Assembly: GCA_036503065.1 (NCBI GenBank)
Contig: DASXXM010000345.1
Span: 1 to 11,830, forward strand
Origin: DATEPR01 sp036503065
GTDB taxonomy: Bacteria; Actinomycetota; Actinomycetes; Mycobacteriales; Pseudonocardiaceae
Length of the DNA: 11,830 nt
Direction of reading: 5' to 3'
The notes under the pieces are model-generated. The model was not told where the DNA came from. It was given only the letters and a program-made list of their open reading frames with translations, and ran no database searches. This document shows, piece by piece, positions 5,915 through 11,830 of the stretch. The translations under genes were made by a program, and so were the position numbers. Position 1 is the first letter of the stretch. The number at the start of each line of letters is the position of its first letter.

Positions 5915-7625
5915 GCTGGACCGGCGCCACTACATCGCCCTGTTCGGGCCGACCACCGGCGACCGGATCCGGCTGGCCGACACCGAGCTGTTCATCGAGG
6001 TCACCGACGACCGCACGCGTGGTCCGCAGCAGGCCGACGAGGTGGTGTTCGGCGGCGGCAAGGTGATCCGCGAGTCCATGGGGCAGTCGGTGGTCACCCG
6101 CGCGGACGGCGCACCCGACCTGGTGATCACCGGCGCCGTGGTGCTGGACCACTGGGGTGTCGTCAAGGCCGACATCGGGGTGCGCGACGGCCGGATCGTG
6201 GGCATCGGCAAGGCCGGCAATCCGGACACGATGGACGGCGTCGACCCGGCACTCGTGATCGGGCCGGGCACCGAGATCCTGGCCGGCAACGGCATGATCC
6301 TGACCGCGGGCGCGATCGATGCGCACGTGCACTTCATCTGCCCGCAACTGGTCGACGAGGCACTGTCATCAGGCATCACGACTCTGGTCGGCGGCGGCAC
6401 CGGCCCCGCGGACGGCACGAAGGCCACCACGGTCACTCCCGGCGCCTGGTACCTGGCCCGGATGCTGGAGTCGATGGACGCGTTCGGCGTCAACGTTGCG
6501 CTGCTCGGCAAGGGCAACACCGTCGGCGAGCCCGCACTGCGCGAACAGGTGCTCGGCGGCGCGAGCGGATTCAAGCTGCACGAGGACTGGGGCACCACGC
6601 CGGCCGCGATCGACGCCTGCCTGCGGATCGCCGACGAGTACGGCGTGCAGGTGGCCATCCACACCGACACCCTCAACGAGGCCGGCTACGTACAGGACAC
6701 GCTGGCCGCGATCGCCGGCAGAACCATCCACACCTACCACACCGAAGGTGCCGGTGGCGGGCACGCGCCGGACATCATCACGGTGGCGGGCGAGCCGAAC
6801 GTGCTGCCCAGTTCCACCAACCCCACCCGCCCGCACACCGTGAACACGCTGGACGAGCACCTGGACATGCTCATGGTGTGCCACCACCTGAACCCGGCCG
6901 TACCGGAGGACCTGGCGTTCGCGGAGAGCCGGATCCGGCCGTCCACCATCGCCGCCGAGGACGTGCTGCACGACCTGGGCGCCATCTCGATCATCTCGTC
7001 GGACTCGCAGGCCATGGGCCGGATCGGCGAGGTGGTCACCCGGACCTGGCAGACCGCGCACGTGAACAAGGTGCGGCGCGGTTTCCTGGCCGGTGACAAC
7101 GGTTGCGACAACCTGCGGGCCCGCCGCTACGTCGCGAAGTACACGATCTGCCCGGCGATCGCACACGGGCTGGACGCCGAGATCGGCTCGGTCGAGGTCG
7201 GCAAGCTGGCCGATCTGGTGCTGTGGCAGCCTGCGTTCTTCGGCATCCGGCCCGCGGTGGTCGTGAAGGGCGGCATGATCGGCTGGGCCGCGATGGGGGA
7301 CGCCAACGCGTCCATCCCGACCCCGCAGCCGGTCCTGCCCCGCCCGATGTTCGGCGCCTACGGGGTCACGCCGGCCGCCACGTCGCTGCACTTCGTGGCG
7401 CAGGCCGCGATCGACGACGGCATCGCCGACCGGCTGGCCGTGCGCCGCAGGCTGGTGCCGGTACGGAACACCCGGTCACTGGGCAAGGCCGACCTGCCGG
7501 GCAACGACGCGCTGCCCAGGATCGAGGTCGATCCGGAGACGTTCGCGGTGCACGTGGACGGTGAGCTGATCGAGCCGGCACCGGTGACCGAACTGCCGCT
7601 GGCCCAACGTTATTCACTGTTCTGA
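5907..7625 (+). CDS. ureC: Urease subunit alpha (catalytic)
   Basis: This is a 572-residue catalytic subunit of typical length. By alignment from memory with the Klebsiella enzyme (offset +6), the dinickel ligands are all present: His140 and His142 (DAHVHFI), Lys223, which is carbamylated (GFKLHEDWG), His252 (AIHTDTLNE), His278 (HTYHTEGAGGGHAPD) and Asp366 (SSDSQAMGRIGE). The flap motif MVCHHLN carries Cys325 and His326. The N-terminus reads YIALFGPTTGDRIRLADT, as in the family. ATG 5907 is preferred over the TTG at 5904, one codon earlier. It overlaps ureB by 8 nt and ends in TGATG, sharing one base with the ureF start. The enzyme should be active if nickel is inserted by the accessory proteins. 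Confidence 0.98.
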   Translation: MSELDRRHYIALFGPTTGDRIRLADTELFIEVTDDRTRGPQQADEVVFGGGKVIRESMGQSVVTRADGAPDLVITGAVVLDHWGVVKADIGVRDGRIVGIGKAGNPDTMDGVDPALVIGPGTEILAGNGMILTAGAIDAHVHFICPQLVDEALSSGITTLVGGGTGPADGTKATTVTPGAWYLARMLESMDAFGVNVALLGKGNTVGEPALREQVLGGASGFKLHEDWGTTPAAIDACLRIADEYGVQVAIHTDTLNEAGYVQDTLAAIAGRTIHTYHTEGAGGGHAPDIITVAGEPNVLPSSTNPTRPHTVNTLDEHLDMLMVCHHLNPAVPEDLAFAESRIRPSTIAAEDVLHDLGAISIISSDSQAMGRIGEVVTRTWQTAHVNKVRRGFLAGDNGCDNLRARRYVAKYTICPAIAHGLDAEIGSVEVGKLADLVLWQPAFFGIRPAVVVKGGMIGWAAMGDANASIPTPQPVLPRPMFGAYGVTPAATSLHFVAQAAIDDGIADRLAVRRRLVPVRNTRSLGKADLPGNDALPRIEVDPETFAVHVDGELIEPAPVTELPLAQRYSLF

Positions 7626-8308
7626 TGGTGACGCCGTCGGTGCTGCTGCTGGCCGACTCGCGGCTGCCAAGCGGTGGCCACGCGCACTCCGGCGGGATCG
7701 AGATGGCCGTCGCGGCGGATCTCGTGTCCGATGTGGACGACCTGGACCTGTTCCTGCGTGGCCGGTTGCGCACGGCCGGACCGGTGCTGGCCGGATTCGC
7801 GGCGGCCGGCTGCCTGCTGGCCGATCAGGCGGCTGACTGGCAGCAGTGGGATCGCGCCTACTCCGCGCGCACGCTGTCCGCCGGGGTGCGCGCCGCGTCC
7901 CGGGCCCAGGGCAGTGCGCTGCTGCGCACCGTGAGCCGGATCTGGGACCACCCCGCGTTGGGCCGACTGCGTGCGCTCGGCCGGCCGCACCAGCCGCTGG
8001 TCCTCGGGGTCGCCGTCGCCGCCGGCAACGGCGCGCCCGCCGACGCGGCGGCACTGGCCGTGCACCACCTGGCCGGCGCGGCGTGCTCGGCCGCGATCCG
8101 GCTGCTCGGCCTGGATCCGCTCGCCGTCGCCGCTGTCCATGGTGGACTGTCCGAAGTGGCGGCGAGGGCCACCGAGATCGGCCTGTGGAAGGCCGAACGC
8201 GCGGTCGCGACGGGCGATCCGGCCGAGTTGCCGGCCACCGGAACGGTCCTGCCGGAGCTGCTCGCGGCGCGGCACGCACAGTCGGAGGTGACCCTCTTTG
8301 CATCGTGA
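7625..8308 (+). CDS. ureF: Urease accessory protein UreF
   Basis: This is a 227-residue protein of typical size. The N-terminal LLLADSRLPSGGHAHSGGIE is the UreF signature (LLQLxDSxxPxGxFxHSxGLE-like). The central helical region RTLSAGVRAASRAQGSALLRTV and the block PLVLGVAVAAG are also family-like. UreF bridges UreD and UreG in the apo-urease activation complex and gates nickel transfer and GTP hydrolysis. Translation starts at ATG 7625 inside TGATG, coupled to ureC. It overlaps the ureG start by 11 nt. Confidence 0.93.
   Translation: MVTPSVLLLADSRLPSGGHAHSGGIEMAVAADLVSDVDDLDLFLRGRLRTAGPVLAGFAAAGCLLADQAADWQQWDRAYSARTLSAGVRAASRAQGSALLRTVSRIWDHPALGRLRALGRPHQPLVLGVAVAAGNGAPADAAALAVHHLAGAACSAAIRLLGLDPLAVAAVHGGLSEVAARATEIGLWKAERAVATGDPAELPATGTVLPELLAARHAQSEVTLFAS
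8284..8289 (+). promoter_or_regulatory. Ribosome binding site supporting the TTG start of ureG
   Basis: GGAGGT inside the 3' end of ureF lies 8 nt before TTG 8298. It supports this rare start over the nearby out-of-frame GTG at 8305. Confidence 0.6.
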
Positions 8309-8951
8309 GGACAACAGCGTCTCGCTGGCAGGCGGCCACCGCACGTCCAGGGCGCTGCGGATCGGCATCGGCGGGCCGGTCGGTGGCGGCAAGACCGCCC
8401 TGGTCGCCGCGCTGTGCCGGGCGCTGGCCGCCGAACTGTCCGTGGTGGTCGTGACCAACGACATCTACACCACGGAGGACGCGGACTTCCTGCGCCACAA
8501 CGGAGTGCTCGCCGAGGACCGGATCAGGGCGGTGCGTACCGGCTGCTGCCCGCACACCGCGATCCGCGACGACATCACCGCGAACCTGGACGAGGTCGAG
8601 GACCTGGAACGGCAGCACGATCCGGACCTGGTCCTGGTCGAGAGCGGCGGCGACAACCTCACCGCGACCTTCAGCTACGGCCTGATCGACCGGCAGATCT
8701 TCGTGGTCGACGTGGCAGGCGGCGACAAGGTGCCGCGCAAGGGCGGCCCCGGCGTCACCAGGTCCGACCTGTTGGTGATCAACAAGATCGACCTGGCCGA
8801 CCGGGTGGGCGCCGACCTGGACGTGATGCGCCGGGATTCCGCCGCACAGCGCGGCGACCTGCCAACGGTACTGATCTCGCTGCGGGCACCGGACGGCGTC
8901 CGGCCGGTCGTCGACTGGGTACGGGCCGGCCTGCACGCGCACGGACACTGA
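8298..8951 (+). CDS. ureG: Urease accessory GTPase UreG
   Basis: This is a 217-residue SIMIBI-class GTPase. The P-loop reads GPVGGGKTA at about residues 26-34. The metal-binding CPH motif is at 84-86 within TGCCPHTAIRDD. LVLVESGGDNL and VAGGDKVPRKGGPG are further family blocks, and the guanine-specificity motif is NKID in LLVINKIDL. UreG couples GTP hydrolysis to nickel delivery into apo-urease with UreF and UreD. The TTG start at 8298 is supported by GGAGGT upstream; it overlaps ureF by 11 nt and its TGA shares one base with the ureD ATG. There is no His-rich N-terminal extension that might substitute for the missing UreE; only His2 and His14 are present. Confidence 0.96.
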   Translation: MHREDNSVSLAGGHRTSRALRIGIGGPVGGGKTALVAALCRALAAELSVVVVTNDIYTTEDADFLRHNGVLAEDRIRAVRTGCCPHTAIRDDITANLDEVEDLERQHDPDLVLVESGGDNLTATFSYGLIDRQIFVVDVAGGDKVPRKGGPGVTRSDLLVINKIDLADRVGADLDVMRRDSAAQRGDLPTVLISLRAPDGVRPVVDWVRAGLHAHGH

Positions 8952-9679
8952 TGGAAGCCGCCGCGACGTTCGCGGTCGACCGGGATGCCCGCGGCCAGCG
9001 CACCCACTGGCACGACGCGCCACCGGTCGTGTTGCGACCGACCGGTGCCGACCGCCTGCACCTGCTGCACGCGGCAGGCGGCCCGCTGGGCGGTGACCGG
9101 CTGCGGCTGACCGGCACGGTCGGCACCGCGTGCGCGTTGCGCGTGGACTCGGCAGGCGCCACCGTCGTCCAGCCGGGCCTTGCCGGGGAGCCCGCAGACT
9201 GGACGGTGCGGCTGGACGTGGCGGCCGGCGCGTGCCTGCGCTGGGCGCCGCAGCCGACCGTGGTGTGTGGGGGAGCGGACTTCCGGACCAGCCTGCGCGC
9301 CACCGTCGACCCGGACGGTGCCCTCCTGGTCCGGGAAGTGCTGGTACTGGGCCGATCCGGCGAGACCGGCGGCCGTTGTACCGGCGGACTGTCGGTGGTG
9401 GTCGGCGACCAGCCGCTGATCAGCCACGAGAACCTGGTGGACGGCGCCGATCCTGAACTGTCCGGCCCCGCCGGCAGTGGTGGCCATCGTGTGCACGGCA
9501 CGATCCTGGCGGCGGGCCGCGCGGCCCGTCCAACGGACGAGCGGGCCGGCCGCAGCGGCGCGGTGTCGTGGGCCGTGCTGCCGTTGGACGGACCGGGTTG
9601 TCTCGTGCTCGCGGTTGGCGATCGGGTCACCGAAGTGGCGGCCGTGCTCGACGATCTGCTTCTCTTCCCGCTCACCTAG
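8951..9679 (+). CDS. ureD: Urease accessory protein UreD (UreH)
   Basis: This is a 242-residue protein. UreD sequences are divergent, but the order of features fits: LRPTGADRLHLLHAAGGPLGGDRLRL (the GGxxxGD block), VQPGLAGEPADWTVRLDVAAGACLRWAPQPTVVCGGADF, and VREVLVLGRSGETGGRCTGGL. UreD is the scaffold that binds apo-urease and receives nickel through UreF and UreG. It starts at ATG 8951 in a TGATG junction with ureG and is the last gene of the operon. Its stop TAG (9677-9679) overlaps the complementary stop of the converging DUF4387 gene within a single CTAG, so no room exists for a terminator between them. Confidence 0.92.
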   Translation: MEAAATFAVDRDARGQRTHWHDAPPVVLRPTGADRLHLLHAAGGPLGGDRLRLTGTVGTACALRVDSAGATVVQPGLAGEPADWTVRLDVAAGACLRWAPQPTVVCGGADFRTSLRATVDPDGALLVREVLVLGRSGETGGRCTGGLSVVVGDQPLISHENLVDGADPELSGPAGSGGHRVHGTILAAGRAARPTDERAGRSGAVSWAVLPLDGPGCLVLAVGDRVTEVAAVLDDLLLFPLT

Positions 9680-9999
9680 CGGTGTGCGCACCCTACGACC
9701 AGGCGGGCGAGGGGCACGTGATGCTGGCCCGCGTGTATGTCGCGGTCTCGCAGGCTTGCCTGGCTGACGGACCGGGGGAAGGAGATCTTCACGACGTTGA
9801 GCGCGGGAATCCGGAAGATCAGGACGTCCTCGGCGGGCACCGCGTACAGGTCGGCGATCGTGGTCTCGGTGATGAGGTCCGCGGCGATGGTGTAGCCGTT
9901 GGCGTCCCGCATGAACGCCTCCATCGTCACCCAGAACGGCCCGGCGTTCTTCGAACGGATCTCCAGGGCGTAGTCGCCGAGCGTGGCCAGGTCAGGCAT
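9676..9999 (-). CDS. DUF4387 domain-containing protein
   Basis: This is a 107-residue protein, usual for DUF4387. The sequence LGDYALEIRSKNAGPFWVTMEAFM near the start, VPAEDVLIFRIPALNVVKISFPR in the middle and DIHAGQHHVPLARLVVG near the end are the family pattern. The biochemical function is unknown; the domain is commonly encoded next to, or fused with, AtuA-family (DUF1446) proteins, as here. The ATG at 9999 overlaps the AtuA stop by 8 nt, so the pair is likely translationally coupled and may form a complex. Its stop codon overlaps that of ureD on the opposite strand. Confidence 0.9.
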   Translation of the reverse strand: MPDLATLGDYALEIRSKNAGPFWVTMEAFMRDANGYTIAADLITETTIADLYAVPAEDVLIFRIPALNVVKISFPRSVSQASLRDRDIHAGQHHVPLARLVVGCAHR

Positions 10000-11353
10000 G
10001 GGTGACCGGCCGGAACATACTGGTGGGGGAGTCGACCTCGACGACGTGGTTGAGGACGAATTCGTAGGCAGCGCCGCGTTCCATCTCCGCGGGTGACGTG
10101 GCGAAGGCGAAACTGGGCAGGTACGGCATGTCCGGCAGTGGGAGGTGCAGCAGCAGGGGATTCGCCACCTTTGCCACCGCGGTTGCCGTGGCCTGGTCCG
10201 GCGCGTTGACGATCAGCATCACCCCGACCTCGCGGGCGGCCGTGTGGTCCGGGTCTTGTTCTTCGAGGATGGCATTGTGGCCGTAGAGCCGGATGTCGAA
10301 TGCGTAGTCTGTGGGCGCCAGTTCGAGGGTCTGGGTGACTCTGTCGATGAGGACCGTGCGCAGTAGTCCGGCCCAGGTCTCGATCTGGACGACGACGTGT
10401 GGATCACGGATGCCGACGAAGGACACTGTTTCGTAGCCGGTCGCCCTGGCTCCTTCGAGCTTGATGGTGTGCTGGTCGGCGTGCTCGAATCGCGATCCTT
10501 CGACGCGGACGCGGCGGTGGTCGAGTGCGGTGTAGGTGGCGTCGGTGACGACGATGGTGCCGGCTGGTTCGCGCATCCGGTAGGGATTGACGGTCTCGTA
10601 CAGCATGTGCGCGGCCACCGAGATCGGCGTGCAGGCGGCGTTCGGGTCCAGCGGTTCGATGGTGAAGCCTGTTTGGTCGATCGTCGCGAACACGCCGCCG
10701 GAGCGGGGGTTGGTGGTGCACTGGCCGCCACACTCGACGATCTTTGCCGCGTGCCAGGTTGGTCCTGGCGGCATTCCTCTCATTAACGGGACGGCCGCGG
10801 CTACCGCGGTGTCTGTTGCCCGTCCTGCCAGGACTACGTCGGCGCCCTGTTGTAATGCCTCGGCTATTGGTTCGTGGCCCATCATGCCGACGATTCGGGC
10901 GCAGCTTTCCAGTGTGTCCACGGACAGGTCTGTTGATGGGGCGAGTGGGCGGATGCGGCCGGCGTTCAGTTGTTCCTTGAGTTCTGCCGTGTTCTGTTCG
11001 CTGTAGATCTTGGTGACGTTCAGGTCGAGGTGTTCGTTGGTGATGATCGACTCTGTGATCTGGGCGACCCAGTCGACTCCGTCGTCCGCGCCGCTGGTGC
11101 CGCATGAGCCGACGATCAGCGGGATGTGTGCTGCGGCGGCCGCTTTCAGCAGGATCTTGAGGTCTCTAGCTACTGCGGCGGCTGTTGTCTTTGCCGTGCC
11201 GGTGCCCAGGTAGTGGGGGCCGGAGTCCGTTGAGCCGCCGTCCACGGCGATCACGTCCGGGTTCAGGGTCAGGCCGCGTTCGACTGTGGCTGGGCTGAAC
11301 CCGCCACCCAGCATCCCCGTAGGTACGAGGATGCCGGTCCGCTCTCTGTCCAT
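9992..11353 (-). CDS. Acyclic terpene utilisation AtuA family protein (DUF1446)
   Basis: This is a 453-residue protein. The N-terminal half has the AtuA pattern: TGILVPTGMLGGGFS, NPDVIAVDGGSTDSGPHYLGTGTAKT, IPLIVGSCGTSGADDGVDWV and MMGHEPIAEALQQGADVVLAGRATDTA. The second half has AKIVECGGQCTTNPRSGG and NPYRMREPAGTIVVTDATY. Pseudomonas AtuA is encoded in the citronellol/geraniol catabolic cluster, but its reaction is not established, and many homologues sit in unrelated catabolic operons with DUF4387 partners, so the symbol is withheld. ATG 11353 begins the family sequence; the frame is open to 11581, but that extension is repeat-derived and lies upstream of likely operators. No clear ribosome site precedes the ATG. 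Codon use is looser than in the neighbours, with two TTA leucine codons (10784-10786 and 10853-10855) and AGA arginines. Confidence 0.88.
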   Translation of the reverse strand: MDRERTGILVPTGMLGGGFSPATVERGLTLNPDVIAVDGGSTDSGPHYLGTGTAKTTAAAVARDLKILLKAAAAAHIPLIVGSCGTSGADDGVDWVAQITESIITNEHLDLNVTKIYSEQNTAELKEQLNAGRIRPLAPSTDLSVDTLESCARIVGMMGHEPIAEALQQGADVVLAGRATDTAVAAAVPLMRGMPPGPTWHAAKIVECGGQCTTNPRSGGVFATIDQTGFTIEPLDPNAACTPISVAAHMLYETVNPYRMREPAGTIVVTDATYTALDHRRVRVEGSRFEHADQHTIKLEGARATGYETVSFVGIRDPHVVVQIETWAGLLRTVLIDRVTQTLELAPTDYAFDIRLYGHNAILEEQDPDHTAAREVGVMLIVNAPDQATATAVAKVANPLLLHLPLPDMPYLPSFAFATSPAEMERGAAYEFVLNHVVEVDSPTSMFRPVTHA

Positions 11354-11365
11354 GCTGTTCAGAAT

Positions 11366-11390
11366 AGCATATATGCTGTGTGCTATAGCA
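11366..11390 (-). promoter_or_regulatory. Tandem palindromes, candidate repressor operator of the AtuA operon
   Basis: Two perfect palindromes stand 3 bp apart just upstream of the AtuA start codon: AGCATATATGCT (11366-11377) and TGCTATAGCA (11381-11390). Their centres are 14 bp apart. They share the half-site TAGCA/TGCTA, and ATAGCA (11364-11369) with TGCTAT (11381-11386) also forms a spaced inverted repeat. The AT-rich core would overlap a -10 element or the 5' leader of the AtuA transcript. The form resembles operators of GntR- or TetR-type repressors, but no regulator gene is in the window. Confidence 0.5.
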
Positions 11391-11557
11391 AGATGACCTG
11401 TTAAAGTGGATCTTGTGGCGGGGGCCTGGGCCTGGGGCCTGGCTTTGGTGCTCGGCTGGGTTGGCGGACCTGCACGCGGCACTGCGGACCTATCCTGGCG
11501 AACTTCCGCGCACGCCACCAATCGAGGTGGCGGCGGTGTCCTTCTCTTCGGGGAACG

Positions 11558-11623
11558 ACCATCCGACTCTTTGGCAACCACATCCGAACGAGAGCCGCCG
11601 GACGAATAGGAGCAGGTTGCCTA
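11558..11623. repeat. 66 bp direct repeat, copy 1
   Basis: This copy is identical over 66 bp to 11634-11699, with a 10 bp spacer, so the period is 76 bp. That is not a multiple of three, so it is not a coding repeat. It contains the iteron GGCAACCACATCCG (11573-11586). A related, diverged version sits at its left border (11550-11565). Its right end, GAATAGG-N9-CCTATTC, can form an 8 bp stem with the spacer (11603-11627, including the outer C-G pair). Confidence 0.9.
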
Positions 11624-11633
11624 TTCGGCAACC

Positions 11634-11699
11634 ACCATCCGACTCTTTGGCAACCACATCCGAACGAGAGCCGCCGGACGAATAGGAGCAGGTTGCCTA
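11634..11699. repeat. 66 bp direct repeat, copy 2
   Basis: This is a perfect second copy of 11558-11623. The iteron GGCAACCACATCCG recurs at 11649-11662, and a one-base-longer version, GGCAACCACCATCCG, spans the spacer and start of this copy (11627-11641). In this copy the right-end hairpin is lost because the sequence after CCTA diverges. Perfect identity implies a recent duplication or conversion. Confidence 0.9.
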
Positions 11700-11702
11700 C
11701 CG

Positions 11703-11732
11703 AGGCGCCTCTTTCGAGTCCGAGGGACGCCT
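11703..11732. other. Stem-loop next to the repeat
   Basis: AGGCG and CGCCT pair as a 5 bp outer stem. After a 2 nt bulge, CCTC and GAGG add 4 bp around a 10 nt loop. No T tract follows on either strand, so it is a weak candidate terminator. The loop sequence TTCGAGTCC resembles a tRNA T-loop, but no tRNA surrounds it. Confidence 0.3.
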
Positions 11733-11830
11733 AAACACTTCGCGGCATGGCTCAGTCCTTCCTGCTTTCCCCCGATACACAGCCGCACCTACGGTCTTGG
11801 TTGTTTTGTCAAGGTACTCTTTCCCGCCTT

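Larger units (their letters stand above)
11354..11830. other. 477 bp region without a recognised gene
   Basis: From the AtuA start to the right edge I recognise no protein or RNA gene. The order of contents is the tandem palindromes (11366-11390), a GGGCCTGG-type short tandem repeat (about 11420-11442), and a 66 bp direct duplication (11558-11623 and 11634-11699). A hairpin (11703-11732) and an AT-richer tail follow; the last 60 bases are only about 53% GC by my count. On the minus strand one frame is open from the right edge to a TAG at 11697-11699 (43 codons) with weak third-position GC bias, so it could be the end of a foreign gene or simply noncoding. Confidence 0.5.

Noticed and set aside
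6369..7391. 340-codon minus-strand open frame inside ureC
   Set aside because: It lies fully antisense to the conserved urease alpha subunit and its composition is that of a mirrored GC-rich frame.
11354..11581. N-terminal extension of the AtuA protein to 11581
   Set aside because: The extension is low-complexity, begins inside the direct repeat and runs across the palindromic operator; the family sequence starts at 11353.
11550..11699. CRISPR array
   Set aside because: Only two 66 bp units with a 10 bp spacer are present, with no cas genes; repeat and spacer sizes do not fit CRISPR.
11708..11732. tRNA T-arm-like sequence (TTCGAGTCC)
   Set aside because: The flanking bases do not form a 5 bp T stem with a 7 nt loop, and no acceptor, D or anticodon arm can be placed.
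11700..11765. Leader peptide MPRSV (ATG 11747, minus strand) preceded by GGAAGGA
   Set aside because: Five codons is too short to distinguish from chance, and no downstream gene within reach would be attenuated by it.

Overview
The window is high-GC DNA (strong G/C preference at third codon positions, GTG and TTG starts, genes packed with 1-8 nt overlaps). Together with a DUF3040 protein, an F420-type luciferase-like oxidoreductase, RsbW/STAS partner-switch genes and a ureABCFGD urease cluster without ureE, this points to a filamentous actinomycete. Pseudonocardiales would fit, but the exact taxon is inference. I see no rRNA, tRNA, CRISPR array, prophage or intact insertion sequence.

Layout. 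(1) Positions 1-1288: the 3' end of a winged-helix YcaQ/AlkZ-type protein, a 257 bp gap, and a small DUF3040 membrane protein. (2) 1389-3372: a stress-type partner-switch block. A plus-strand STAS anti-anti-sigma protein converges on a minus-strand operon running ClpC-N-domain protein, STAS protein, HATPase anti-sigma kinase. No sigma factor is visible, so the target must lie elsewhere. (3) 3441-5231: a GNAT acetyltransferase and an F420-dependent LLM oxidoreductase, both plus strand. (4) 5292-9679: the urease operon ureA-ureB-ureC-ureF-ureG-ureD. ureA/ureB, ureB/ureC, ureC/ureF, ureF/ureG and ureG/ureD all overlap, which suggests one translationally coupled transcript. A GTAAC-N6-GTTAC element just upstream of ureA looks like a GlnR nitrogen-control site. 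(5) 9676-11353: a minus-strand two-gene operon, AtuA-family protein (DUF1446) followed by DUF4387. It converges on ureD so tightly that the two stop codons share one CTAG. Two adjacent palindromes lie just upstream of the AtuA gene. (6) 11354-11830: no recognisable gene. This stretch has lower GC and holds a perfect 66 bp direct duplication with internal iterons and hairpins.

How the genes work together. The urease block encodes the three structural subunits (UreA, UreB, UreC) plus the nickel-insertion chaperones UreF, UreG and UreD, enough for an active urease if another protein supplies the nickel-delivery role of UreE. The STAS/HATPase genes should form a phosphorylation-controlled switch over an unlinked sigma factor or other target; the ClpC-N protein in the same operon may be a stress adaptor. 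The AtuA/DUF4387 pair probably acts in an uncharacterised acyl-CoA or terpenoid-type catabolic step under its own repressor. No striking, wholly new system is evident. The best leads are the ClpN/partner-switch operon, the paired palindromes at AtuA, the 76 bp-period repeat, and the GlnR-like site.
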